DNA from: Gordius sp. MW1
Taxonomy: Eukaryota > Nematomorpha > Gordioida > Gordea > Gordiidae
Assembly: GCA_964036665.1 (NCBI GenBank)
Contig: OZ038527.1
Location: 9,455,835 to 9,519,834, forward strand
Reading direction: 5' to 3'
DNA length: 64,000 bases
Shown here: positions 33,920 through 48,900 of the stretch, piece after piece
How positions within the stretch are numbered: position 1 is the first letter of the stretch
Layout of the letters: every line of letters starts with the position of its first letter
Notes under the pieces: model-generated
Database searches by the model: none
What the model was told of the DNA's origin: nothing
What the model saw: the letters and a program-made list of their open reading frames with translations, nothing else
Position numbers and translations under genes: made by a program

Positions 33920-36900
33920 ATGTTTTTGAAATTTAAAGAATGCTCTCTTGAAGGGTATATGGTTATTTTGGAGAAATATTGTATATTTTTGGGTTTAATG
34001 ACTCTAATAATATTTGCGATTCTCAAGCAATTCGGAATATTTCTACTGTATATTTTATTAATCTGTTTGCTTTATTTCTATAGTTTGTATCAGTATATAA
34101 TCGGAACATGGTCTCTCTTATTGGGAATGTTTCTGACTTATTTATATATAAAGTACCTAAATTTAGATAACCGTTTTATAGATTTAGGTACCAGGAACCA
34201 TTGTCAAGAATTATGACAGATATTAATTCTAAAAAAGTATTTTATCTATATTTATATATATATATGTGTGTGATTTAAATAGAGAGAAGATAAAATAGAA
34301 AACTTCAAAATTAAACATCTCAAAGATAAAATGTTTTGTCCTTATTATCATCCAGATATTGAGATAAATATTTCTAAAGATATTGATAAATCTGTTCAAA
34401 AAGTTACTTAAATTATATTTTGTATAAATATACATTTTTAGTTCTTAGAACTAACTTTGCAACATTATATTCTATCATGGTATAGGTAAATATAATGATG
34501 AGTATTCTTATTTTGTTTAGAAAAATTACATCAGATACATTCTTGGTATCAGAAATATCTCACTCTTTCAAGCTCTGCTTGTCATTAATACTCTATAGGT
34601 TAAATTTAGTATGTTTATAAAAACCTATAGCATATATAAATCAAAATTTAAGGTCAGAAACTCAAATGTTTCAATTAAAGACAAATTTATTAAGACTTTT
34701 ATCAGTCATATTGACATGTACCAGATCTTACGTGGAGAAAGTAATTGATATTTAAATATATAACTTTTATTTCTTAACATCATTCATCAAATTTCTTGAT
34801 ATATAATATTACTTTGTTATTTGTGTTAAAAATTCAAACCTAGGAAAAAGGGTTTTAACCTCATGCTATTTACCGTCTAGAATATAGTTACTTTTAAAGT
34901 CTCATTAAAGGTTTTAGATATTCTTTCATTGGTCATTTACAACTTTAATAATTTTGATATATTAATAATAGACTTCCTTTTAAGATATATGAGTTAATAT
35001 ATATAGTAACTTCTCTGCCATTTTTTAATTTAATAAGGAATAATGAATAAATTGATTTAGCAAAAGGTCATTATTTATATTTTTAATATTAATTAAAATT
35101 TTGTCTACTTATGACATCATTAAATTATAGATATCACCTATATATTTTTAGTTATGGATTATTGGGTTATTTATGGCTATTATTATTTGATTAATTAAGT
35201 CAACGAGACCACCATTCATTCAAATAAATAAACTTTCACTCAATATAATTAATAAACTAGTCTTAATTAAATTGTGCCACTAAAACACTGTTAATTAATA
35301 AGTTTTAGCGAATGCCAAAGGTGAAGAACTAGAAAAATTGATATTGGAAAAAGCTTCCTCCCACTTACACATAACTATACACAGTCGCAAACGGGAAATT
35401 CAATATTTGAGGCACCTTACTACGGAATTATTGCCTTTGCTACTACCCGAAAATTCTATTAAATCTTCGTAAGATTCATCCGAATCTTTTATTCATCATC
35501 TTAGTTATAGTCAGGAGGGGTACCTCCCCCCCCCCCCCCTCATTTTCTAGATTAAAAGTTTTTATGTAATTTGTGTATTTATGGTTTGAATTTTAAAAAA
35601 ATCATTTTTTGCCCACCCTCCCTCTAAATTGAAATTGTTGCTACGCCCATGTCTCGTGTTTTAAAAGTTTCACTTCCATATTTTCTTGTTCTTAATAATA
35701 ACTTTTAATGTCGAGCGAATTCATATTAGCGCAATTTAAAATTCTTAATAGATAATTGTGGTCAATCAACAGTATTAAAAGTTAAATTGATATTAGAGCC
35801 TCAAATTTTTTCCAAATACCTTGTTTAAATTTCAACTTGACTCCATCCGACCCTAATATGACTTTTAATCCAAATCTCTCCCCCCCCCCCTGAAATAGCC
35901 AAGTATTAAATTTTAAATTGAGAAATTTGCTGAACTCAACAGCCATATAAAAATAATTAAGCCTTTGTTTCTTGAACGAATTATTATCAACAATATATGC
36001 ACGGCAGAGTTTAGCATATTTAATTTATTTTTAACCGCCCAATAGTACTAAAATTTAAGCCCCTGGGTCGGGTTATGGGGGACCCATGCAGGACTTATCT
36101 AGATAGCACAAAACAGTTCACCTTTGTTTTTATCTTTGTGTTTTCGTATTCATGTGTAATGCTTGTGAAAAATGACATTAAGTTAGAATAGAAATAGTAA
36201 AAGGGGGAGTTGCATTTAAAGTAGAAAATTACCTATGAAAATGTTAAAAAAATCATTTTTGAGTGTTTACAATTCTGAAGGATGGTGGAAAATTTTTTAA
36301 AATTATTCTAAAACGATTAATACATCTTTATGTTTGTCTACCTTTATAAAGGATACTGAGCTCGCTGTTGCAAGAGATTTTGGCCTGCCGAATTTTGTTA
36401 CCTTGCATGGATATCGTCTCCAACCCTGTAAGTTAATGAATTATACTTGTATTACTAATTATGTTTTAATGACAAACTTTTTGCTGGTTTATGCTGGAAA
36501 CTGTTTTAAATAGTAATAATATGGGGCTCAGTTTTGGACAACTGACCCCATGAAAATTTTTGATATTGTCATTGTGTGTATTTCCTTTTACATGTATCAG
36601 TCATTATTTTAACTTTTATTTGTTGTATTTAAAGGTAACAATATATGAAAATAACATGTAAATGACTATTTTTTATTTTAAAAATCTCCTTAAAATATTG
36701 AAAACTGACACGTTATTTTCTTCATAGCTTAAGAATTCTGTAAATTTAAGGAAAAAACGCGGTTTCGCGATTATATAATATTTTGGAAAATTGGCAAGCA
36801 GTTATAAAACAATTTTGATTGCTTTATTTACTCTTTTGTTTGATATCTGTAACATTTATATAAAGATTTTTGCATATAGGATTTCGTTAACTACCTGATC

Positions 36901-39900
36901 TTGGTCCTTTTCGAAGGAAACGTAAGTGCTTTACATTGAGTTTTAGGCTGAGCTTGGTAAAAGGGTTGGAATTTTAAAAATGTTGTAGTTCTATTGTTAG
37001 AGGTGCTGGGTTTTATAAATTAGATAGACTTTTATTAAAATAGCGTTGAAGAATTATATTTTTTATGCGAATATATTCGGAATCTTGGTTTGAAGTTTAA
37101 CTTAATGTCATGAGGATTTTATAATTAAATTATATACTTGCTCTGCTGCATTATATTACAATTTATCTAAAATTTGGTAAACATTTTATAAAAATTCAGT
37201 AGCTATCTGCTACCAAATTAGTTCCGACTTTTGAATTTAGCGAGACAAAGATAAAGATAAAGATACGTAATTTGGAAATAACTTTTGAAAGTTGCCGTTA
37301 ATGGTACAAATGAAGGGGAAGCGGATAATTTAACTAAGTTAAGGGTGTGTCTACTTTTACAAAAAATAATGCTATCATTATGTTTTGTTATCAATTTAGA
37401 TAATCTTGTATCCCCAACAAACCGACAACAAAGTGATTTTGTTGAAGCAATTTGTATCTCAATACCCTATGAAAAGTGACGTGGTAAGTTAGGGCATATA
37501 TTTATAAAATTAATTTATTTCGTTTTTTATATAAATAGTTTGTTCGTGAAAAATTGGCAAAATAGCCTTCTAAAATTGCATAATAACAAATTTATCAATA
37601 TTTTTTTATCCCTAGTGTGAAATAATCATTTTAATGGTGAGGTGACTATGAATTTAAACGAAAGAGTTGTCCATGTTAGATTTGAATTTATTCGCAGATC
37701 GCAATTTAGCTAAAACAAAATGCCACCAGCCTTTTTGTTCATAAACCAACATTTTGATTTGCGGAGATGTCACAGTGTGTTTAGATAGGATCGTTGGAAT
37801 TTTTTTTATTAATATTCTTACTGATATATTATATTATTATTAATTGACTGCAGAGATAAATTTATTGTATTATACTTGTTTAATAATCATGATTTCCTTT
37901 TAACCATTATAAATGTCATATTTTGTATTTGACCTACCTTGTTTAGTAATAATCGATTACAACCCCTATTTGTTTTAGAAAGCTTTGTAAATTTTTATCA
38001 AATTCCATATGATTCAACTTAAATGTTTTTGTAGCCACCCAGATTGACATTGAAAGAGATCGTCCATAACCAAGACTTGCTCTTCATCTTTATGAATTTC
38101 ATGAAATCCGAAGGTGTCCTCAATATCATTCAATTCTACATGTCTTTGGGTAAATATATTCTAGTTTTCATCTAATAACTTTTTATAAATGTCTCTAATT
38201 TACAATTTTAAAAATTAGGGTGTTTTATTCTTGAGATAGTTTGTAAATAAGTCTGACATAATTATATGATTTAATAACTTTTGCATATAGTTTTTAAAGT
38301 GTGATCTCTGAAAACCTTAGCCCTCATTTTGAAAATAATATTTTGGGAGTGGAGGTATAAATTTTTTGTTTAAAAATTGGTCTAGGAGCAACAACAACAA
38401 AAATCCATATTTTAAATTATATTGTTATAAATATCTTACTATATAAAATTAACGAATATACAAGGTATTTGAGTTTTAAAATTTGTTCTTTATCGTGTAT
38501 TTTGGTCGCTAAGTTTGTTTGGATTAGTTTCTTCCATCTTGATCGAGTAAGGGCCGTGTAGATTTATCTTTTTATGTCATAACTTTGTCCGCTTGCCCTT
38601 TCCACCACTAGGTCGTCTCCTTCCTCTCTTCCCCGGCACCTTAATGTTTAATACTTTTCGATTTAAGTCACTCGTCCCCCCTCTTATTGATTTTCGTTTA
38701 TCAAGTCAGCCATCGGTTGAATACCCATTTTTCCCCTAAGACAGAGTCATTCGTCATATGGTCGACCTTAGTTGACCCGAAACTCCTCCGTCTCATCTCC
38801 GTGGTTGTAATAACTTTTTTTCCATGGTGTTTAATGCCCATGTTTCACCTCCATAGAGTAACACCTGTCTTACGATGGATTTATAAGCTTTGCTCTTCAA
38901 CCATATTGGCATTTTCTTGTCGCACATTACACCGGATAAACTAGGTCTTTTAGGTCATCCTTTTTGTATCGGTGCACTGACTTCTTTTGCGCAACTTCCC
39001 TCTCAAAGTTAAATCGAGCTGACGTAACCTGTCGACTTTTCGGTACTTTAGTTGCGATTGGATTCCTGTGACGTTCATCTCCATTGTTGAATAAGCCAAT
39101 ATCCAGCTCATCGCTTTGACCAATTTTTGGCTTCTAAGAATACTTCCACCTTTGTCTCTTCGCATAGCACTATATCATCGGCATATAGCTTACACCAAGG
39201 AGATGGCTGTTGAATGTCTCTCCTTTAGAGATGTTAAAACGCTCATTACGGATGCGTGCATTTGCATATAAGACTTGTTTCGAATTTTTCTCTCAACCCT
39301 GGTAGTAGGCACACTATTCCCATCACTCCCATCAAGCGTGACATGCGTATGTTGCTTAATAATAGATAGCTTGAGATTGTTAGTTGTGGGAGGGAAAACG
39401 AACCATGGCATCCAGCGGGGTCAGATTTCATTATAGCGTACCATTCAGCAGGCAGCATTTCATATACATTACCACGACTTAGTGCGATTTTAATATTATT
39501 TTAACTAGAGATGCACCGATACCACTATTTTATGCCGATACCAGCCGATACTTAAGATTTTTTTGCCGATACCGATACCATGCCGATACTTATAATAAAA
39601 AAAATTTTTATACTAAAAAATCTATGCAAATTAAATATTATAAATTAAGTCACATCCAAATTTTGGTAGATCAAAATTTTGACGATAAAACAATTGTAAT
39701 TATAATTTATAATATAATATTAATTTATAATAATAAATTTTGTTATTAATTAATTCAAAAGTATTGTGATTAATAGATCAAAAAAGAAATTTAAATTTTA
39801 TTATGGTACACTTTATATTTTATTAATACATAAATTTATTTTATAACTGCTGACACAACAAAATAACTCCATAGTGTATCTAAAGAATCCATCTAAGGCT

Positions 39901-42900
39901 TAATATATAATAATTTTTAAAATAAAACAATATTTACTTAAAAGCGCAGTTATTCGGAACAGATGGTCAATGAGTTTATTATACTCCACATAGAAATATT
40001 TATAGCCAATCAAATGAAACAATTTTCAAAAAATTTAAAAAGTCCTCTATTTTTTAATGGTAGGAGATACTATAAATATTATTTTTTGAGTTTCATATTG
40101 AAAAAGGTATCGGCTTGGTAATTGCCGATACTAGCAAAGTATCGGGCCGATTCTTTTGGCAAGGTATCGGCGCCGATACCATGCCGATATTTGGTATCGG
40201 TGCATCTCTAATTTTAACTACGTTTATGGTAGTAAAATATCGTATTAAAATTACAATTACAAAAACAGATAGGTTATTTTTCTCAAACCTTATAAGGTTT
40301 CAAACTTTAAATCTATGAATTATAAATTTAAGCCTGTATTTATTTGCCCTAACGCTTTTTTTTAAAGATTGACAAAAAATAACACCCATATTTTGAATAT
40401 AGATTATTGACAACTCGATATCGTGTCCATATTCTATTGATCAAAAAGGGGCTTAGAGCAGATCCTTGATGTTGTTTAATTTTAACCCGCTGGTTTATTC
40501 CAACTATCGTTCTAACGCAAGAATTTCAGGCTTCATGAATATTTTACATAAGCTGTTTATATGCATCAAGTAGGTAGGGGAGACCGGGACTATACATGTC
40601 TCGGGGCTACCCTTATCTTCTCAAATAATTTTCATGTTACTAATTTGTCCCCAGTCACATTTATATCTTAGGCGCATCTCAGTATAAAAATATGTTCAAA
40701 AGAATAACTAGAAAAATAATTAAAATAAAATTAATTTTTTTGAGACCTCATTTTTTTAATTTTTTTATTTTGCTAATAACTTAAAACTATATAATCTTTC
40801 AGCTTTAAACTAATTTTTGGTAAGACATATGAATTTTTCTATTATATTCAACTGGGAATAAATAATTTTGTTGAAGATGACTATCTCAAATCCATTCGCA
40901 AAAATATTTTAAATTCATTCATTTAACATGGTGCGAACTTACAAACGCAAAGAAGTACTTAAAGCTATGAAAGAGAAGATTAGCCTTACAAACAAACTTT
41001 AGATTCTACTATAAAAAGATATCACTATAAATTTGAAAAGGAGAATTATTTGTTAAGGAACGTAAAACAAGATTGATATTATTTGATAAGGGGCAGGAGG
41101 AGAGATTAGCATCATATTAAATTAAGGGGGCCAAACTTTATTCAGATCTGAATCCTAAACAAATATTTTATTAATTATATATGCTCAAATTTGTTAAGGT
41201 ATTTGGCTTATCAAATGGCAGTACAATTTAATTTATCATTGCCTAATTCATAGGTTGAAAATGAATCAGCAGGTACTGATTGGTTTTCATGTTTCATTAA
41301 AAGAAATCATCATATATCATTAAGGACTCGAGAACCAACAAGCATGTTATAATGAGCAAAATAACATTAGTTTTTTTTGATAATTATTCATCTTTATCAG
41401 TTTCCTATGGCCATTTACCTTGTGACATATACAACATGGATGAAACGTATTTATGACTTATTATCTTTTTTTATATAAATAGGTTTTACAGTGCAAAAGC
41501 ATAATAAGATTATTGCCCAGAAGGGTTAAAAGCAAGTTGGCTCCATCACATCTGGGGAAAGAGGCACCTAATGACTTTAGCTTTATCAATTAATGCCCTT
41601 AAAAACATAATCCCACCAATGTTCATATATCCCAAAAAGAGATATTATGACCATTATCTATGAGATGGACCAATTGGATTAGTGGGGCATTCCAATGGCT
41701 CAGGATGGATGTTTAAAGAAGATTTTATTATAACATTTCATTAATTACACTAAATCAACTATAGACAAAAAAGTGTTAACTTGATTATCATTTAAGTGAT
41801 AGATCTGTGCTATGAAAAGGAATTAATCTCTTGACCATACCTCCTCTGTCAGTTTTTGGACATTTAAAGAAATACTACATTTTATCTGTTGATTACTGGA
41901 TGCGAATGAATCCGGGAAAGTTATCTACAATATATGACATACCAGGAGTAATAAAGAAAGTGCTCCCTATGGCAGCATCCACTCTTAACATTCAGAAAGG
42001 ATTCCAATCATGTGGAATATGTCCTTTCAATCCAAATGTTTTTCACAATAAAAACACAAATCCATATTTTCAATGGCAACTTTTCAACCATTTCAAAGTC
42101 AAACTATTTATGAGGAGCAAGTAGTTTCTAATAGTATCTCAACGTTGAGTGAATTTAATCCGGAAATAATTAGTTCACATCCATAATATCTAGAGCCTCC
42201 ACCGTCTTAACTTTATCACCACATAAAAGAAAAGTTATTGAAAGAATATTAAACAAGTCAATTACAAAAGTTAAGAAAGGAATTATTGGCCTAAAGATAG
42301 CTTTATAATCTGTGCCAAAGACTATAAAAACAATCAGCAGAATGAATTGCATGTAGAAGTTGCTCCATGTGGGCACATGGATCATGTTGCAATTATGATG
42401 TTTTTTTTATATGCCACAATTTTAAACAATAAAAAAACAATATGTGTAGGGGAGACCTGAGCTACTTTACCCAAAAAAATAAAATGGCCTTAAAAAAACA
42501 ATATAAAAGTTCATTTTTTAAATTATATTTTTAAGATACATTTCTACAAAAAATTGTTAGAAAAAAATCGAATAGTTTTTTTTTCAGAATTTGAGTTTAC
42601 AAAAGAAAATCCAAAAAATTTTAAAAGTACCCGGGGTTAGTCATAGCCTTGTTTAAGGGATAAAACATCCATGGGCGTAGCCAGGGCGCCCCCCCCCCTA
42701 AATTACAATTTTTTTTATGTTTTTCCCGTCCCTAATTGAAGTTTGTAACGTTTCGCCCCCCCCCCTAATTTAAAACCTGGCTACTACCATGAAAATATCT
42801 ATTTATTTTAGCTACTTTCAATGTCCTACATATTTTAACAACTCACATTAATAAAAATTATATTTTATTGAAACATAATATGGTAATTTTTACAAATAAA

Positions 42901-45900
42901 AAATGGATCAACATGACCCATGTGCCCATAACAAACACACTTTACATTGGAACCAATCTTCATTTTGATGGTGAGTTTGGTATGATTTATTGCAAATCAG
43001 ACAACATTCTTTTTCCTAGCTGTAGTATGACTCCTAGAGTTATCATCAAGCTTTTTCCCTACTTGTTGTATTTTCTTTTTATATGGACTTGACGTCAAAA
43101 TGGTAAACTTAACTTGTCTTTTAGATGGTTTTTTGTATATCTGTAGATGGACCAGAGATCAAGCTTAGGGGAGACCGGGGCTATTTTAGCCATAAAAAAT
43201 TCATGTTTGAAAAAAAATAGATATTATTTTTTTAAATCATTTGTTAAAATCTATTTTTAAGGACTATTTTTACTATAGGAAAAAAAATTGGAGGAAAATA
43301 AGTAAAAGGTTTAACTAAGTTCAAAGAAATGAAAATCCTAAATTTTTTAAAAGTGCCTGGGGTTAGTCATAGCCTTATTCAGGGGATAAAATATCCCTTT
43401 ATATTAAACAACTTTAACAATGTCCAACATATTTTAACAACTCAAATTAATAAAAATTATATTTTATTGTGAAAAGTAAACCGATTACAAACATGATATA
43501 GTTATTTTTTACAATTTCTACAAATAAAAAATGGATCAAAATGACAACATGAGCCATGTGCCCATAACAAACACACTCTACATAGAAACCAATCCTCATT
43601 TTGATGATGAGTTTGGTATGATTTATTACATATCAAACAACATTCTTTTTTTGACTGTAGTATGACTGTTAGGGTCACAAGCTTTTTCCCTACTTGCCTT
43701 ATTTTCGTTATATATGGACTAGACGTTGAAATGGTAGACTCTAATTGTCTTTGAGATGGTTTTTTTGTAATTCTAACATGAGAAATTATGGTTTCAGGAT
43801 TAAAATTTATATCTGTAGATGGACCAGAGATCATGCTTATATTTGTGATGGGCAAATTGGTATCAGCTGTTCCTATTACAGGAGCTGTTTCTGTAACAGG
43901 TGTTGGAAAAAAAGAGGGTTTGATGTTTCATTATGGAAAATAAGTGGGTTTAATGGCCATATTCCTGTATTAAGGAACCCTTTTTGAATGTTTAGATTTG
44001 TTGCAGCCCTGGGTAGTATTTCTTTCACTATCCCTGGAATATCATATATTGAAAAAGATCTACCAGGATGACTTTTCATCCAGGCATCAAGAGATGAATT
44101 ATAATACTTTTTTAGAGGACCAAAAACAGCCACATCCAAAGGTTGCAACCTGTGCGTACAGTGAGGTGGTAAAGTTAAACTACACCATTTTCTTCACAAA
44201 TATTGATAATATCCAGAGAACAGTGGGAGGTATGGTTATCTAGTATTAAAAGCACTTTTTATCTTTAGTCGGTTTACTATAGCTTATGAAGTGATTCAAA
44301 AAGGTTAGAAAATCTTCTTTTGTCAAGCCTGATCCATTTGAGATGCCTACACAACCTGTTGGCCCATCTCTAAGGTAATGATGGTATTTTTTTCTTGGAT
44401 ATATAAACATTTTAAGGAATAATGTAGCCCAATGCATTTGCTGCCATGGCAACTGTCATCATTGATCCCCTTTCTCCAGATGTTATAGCTCCTACTTGTT
44501 TTTCCTCTTTTTTGCAATTACTTTATCAGGTTTTTGAACCGTACTTAAACCTAAAAACACATTAAATTTGTAAATCTTTAAAAAATACCTGTTTCATCCA
44601 TATTAAATATGTCACCAGGTAGAAATTTACATGAGGCCTATATTGTAATTATCAAAGAATGAGCTAACGTTGTTTTGGTTAAAACTTGTAGCCATGGCAA
44701 GACTAGTTGCCTAAGGAGTTCTTAAGGACAATTGAGGATTACTTTTGATAAATGCAGAAAACCCCTCCGCACCAGCTGCTTTGTAAATTTTTCATGTTTT
44801 GCGAACTTTTAAGTTATATTTGGAAGCCATTTCATAGGCTAAGCTTCTGACTTAAAAGCATCAGTAAATAATAGCACCATGTTTTAAGTACATCATGTCA
44901 AAATAAATAACTATTAGAACAGTATTTTAAGTATAAAGCTCATTTTTGTTAATTAAGCAATTACATGATAATAATATGGATACCTTTTTACGAGTTAACC
45001 CAAAAATAATTTTGATCCTTTGATTAAGTAGTTTGTTGAAATGGATTCCTGCTCTTGATTGAAAACTAATCTTGTTTTGTATTTAGCCAAAAAATCCTGG
45101 TTTTGCTTGAACTTTAAATAAAACTTCTTTATAGTTGCATAACAATAGGGTGTCCTTGATTCAAATACAGTCAACGGCACATTCTCCATCATTTTTAGTA
45201 TTTCAAGCTTTGTTTCAGTTACTTTTTGCAAATCTTTTGTAATTTCTTACCATTCCGGAATAAAATGAATGAATGAATGCAATAGAGCGCAATGGCTAAA
45301 ACTAACCCCTCACCGACTAGCCCCGCCCCCTAATTTTTTATACGAACAATAATTTATCATATTATATTGCTAATAATTTAAAAATAGGCAGTTAAATATC
45401 CCTTTACAAGATAAAACTTAAATTAGTCCAATAAATACAGCCCAAAAAATTTTATATGCAAAATGCAAAATTTTGTGAAGGCTACTAATAGCCCCGAAAA
45501 ATTGTCCCTCTATATAAATTTTAAATATTATTTTTCTAAAAAATTTTTTAATAATACCGCATGGAAAAATACACATGGTTTAAATTTCAATCATATATCA
45601 TTATTAGTTTAAAAAATAATTACAAAGATAATAGTAACCCCGGGCTACGACTAGCCCCGGTCTCCCCTATTTATTTGCCCTAACGCCTTTTTTAAAAATA
45701 AACAAAAAAAATGATAACACCCATATTTTGGATATAGATTATTAACAACTCGATATCGTGTCCATATTATATTGATTAAAAAGAAGCTTAGAGAAGATCC
45801 TTGATGTTGTTTATTGTTAACCCGCAGGGTTAAAGTTCCCAACTATCGTTCTAACGCAAGAATTTCAGGTTTCATTAATATTTTAAACTAGCTGACCCGG

Positions 45901-48900
45901 CAAACGTTGTTTTGCCATATTAAAAAAATTTAAAAAAAATTAAAAAATTTAAATAAGAAAATTTAAAACTACCAAAAAAAAATTTTAAAAACTCAACTAT
46001 ACGAAAAATAACAATAATTGATATTTTTAAGGTGGTTAAAAACACAAAATTTTACCTCAATAATGTTCGAATTTAAATTTTCACGAAGCAAATTTTTTAA
46101 TTTACCTATAATCAAAAAAAAATATCGCGCCTGGCCTTAATGATAAAATATAAACAAAAGGCGGATACGGATACGCATATAGTTTATTTAACGAAAAATA
46201 ACAAATAATTGATATTTTTAAGGGTGGTTAAAAACACAAAATTTTACCTCAATAATGTTCGAATTTAATTTTTCGTGAAGCATATTTTTTTAAGTCATAT
46301 TTACCTATAATCAAAAAAAAATATTGCGCCTGGTCTTTATGATAAAATATAACAAAAGGCGGATACGGATACGCATATAGTTTATTTAACGAAAAATCAA
46401 ACGTGTTTTTGCCATTTACCCGGGTGTATTAGCAGAATATATATCATGGGCGTACCCAGGTTTTGAATTAGGGGGGGGGGGGACAGATTATTAAAATTTT
46501 TAAAAATTTTAAACAAATAGTTAAAGAGGCCCAAGGCCCAGGCCCACCAAGAGAGAAAACCTGGCTCCATGGCCCCCCCCCCCAAGGAAAAAATCTTTGG
46601 CCCCCTGGCCCTTCAAGCAATTTTTTTTATTTTTATGTAATTAAAAAACAATATCATAATCATGGGCGTAGCCAGAGGGGAGGCTGCCCCCCCCCCCTAA
46701 TTAGCCAGGGGGAAGCAAGGGGCGCGGCTGCCCCCTTCCTAATTTAAAAAAAGAAGGATTTCAATACAAAAACCCTTAAAAATTAAAAAAAATTATGTTT
46801 TACCCCCCCCCCCTTAATTAGCCAGGCGGGGGCAGGGGGCGCGGCTACCCCCCCCCCCCCCCCCCCCTATTTGAACTTAACTCAAAATAATACAGATGCG
46901 TATTAGCGAATTTACACATAAATATAAATTATTTTGGTAAAATGAAATTTAAATTACGGTCGCAGGAAAATTTTTGGATAGTCGAGACCTTTTTTTTATT
47001 TTTTTTTTGCTCTCAGAGTCAAGACCTTTTTTTTTAATCTGCCCCCCCCCCCCTCTTAATTCAAAACCTGGCTACGCCCATGGATATATCAACATTTATT
47101 GGCACTTTGTTAAAAGTATTTTCATTTTTCTTCCTATTTAACGTGCAAAAAATGACAAAATTAGATTTTTTAATCTATTTAGCCACGCAGGAGGGGGGGG
47201 GGGGGGACACGACCGTCCTATAATAATAAAATTAATTGACGTGAAGAAAAATAAGCAAAAAATGGCTTTGATATGTTTCAAAGTGCCTAAAAAGTTTTCA
47301 TTTTCCGCAACACATGCCTACTGCATTTATCACACTACCTACACGATAGATAAGATACGCAGCAGTACGTGATGAGGGCGTTTGATTGACGTGCGATACA
47401 ACGCATAAACGCATAAAACCCAATATCGAAAACTACTGGACCGATTTGGCCGGAACATATCTTAAAACACGCTCCGGAGTGTGGGGAATAAACTGTGAAA
47501 TTTTGAGCCAAATCGGTCCGGTAGTTCTCCAAAATTGGTGGCGGCATACATACACACATAGTTTCATTTTTATATATAAGATTAGCCGTTTATATGCATC
47601 AAGTAGGGGAGACCAGGGCTATACTTGTCTCGGGGCCACCCTTATCTTCGCAAATAATTTTTATGTTACTAAATAGTCCTTAGTCAAATTTATATCTTAA
47701 ATGTACTTTAAATAGGCGCATCTTAGTTTAAACATATGTTTAAAAAGAATAACTTGAAAAAATTATAGTTAAAATAAAAAATTTGGAAAAGCTCAGTTTT
47801 TTAACTTTTTTTGCTAATCACTTCAAAACTGTATAATCTTTCAGCTTCAAACTAATTTAAGGTAAAAGCATATGAATTTTTCTATAATTATTACCTTGGA
47901 ATAAATTATTTTGTTGAAGATGACTATCTCAAAACAATTTGCAAAAAATATTTTTTATCATGGGGCTATAAATATCTCTAATTCTTTCATCCATTAAAAG
48001 GGTGCTAATTTACAAACTTAAATCAAATTTTACACAAGATTATGAAATGAATAATGAAGTACTTAAAGCCATGAAAGAGAATATTAGCTTGAAAGATATA
48101 GCCTTACAAACACACTTTAGCTATTCTACCATAAAAAATATCACAATTAATTTGAAAAGGGAGAATCATTTGTTAAGAAAGAGTATGTCTACCGAGTCAA
48201 AGAAGGCAATCAGTTTTCCGGAAAACAAATACATTCCAATATTATTTTGAAGACAAAAATGTCAGAATAAGAGTTTGCAAATCTTATTTTTTACAAACTT
48301 TATATATAAGCATCAAAAAAATCTCATATTTTTTAAAATAAATACCAAAGTACTGGAATATGTTTATCCTCGAAAAAATGAAAAAAATTTAATAAATTCA
48401 TAACTCTCGATGATCGAAATTATGACAAGCAACACATTAATTCTATTCCCAGAGTCAAATCTCATTACAATAGAAGCAATACAGATAAAGAATACTTTGA
48501 AATTACAATAAATCAAAAAATTTTATGCGAGTTGTATACTAGTAATTGTGTTGAATTGGATAAAATTCCAATTAAAGAACATTTTTATAGAAAATTATCC
48601 AAGCAAGAATTTAATATTTCTTTTATTAAACCATATAAAATAGATGCGATAAATGTGAAGTTTATAAATTCAACAAAAAATTTCATAACATAAAATGACT
48701 ATAATAATCAACTAAATGATTAACTATCAAATAAAACGTAAAGAAATATTGATAGACTTATATCCAATAATTCCATAAAATTGTTATATATTTGCGTTGA
48801 TCTTGAAAATTTTATTACATAACCGAGAGCGCAGGTTAAATTTACTATTAGAGAAAAATAAATTTTACAATGAGACGGCACGACGTTCATTAATTAGGAA

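Noticed and set aside
37285..37349. Possible extra SNX14 exon (AVNGTNEGEADNLT)
   Set aside because: Its phases do not fit between the exons ending at 36921 and starting at 37400, which join directly in frame.
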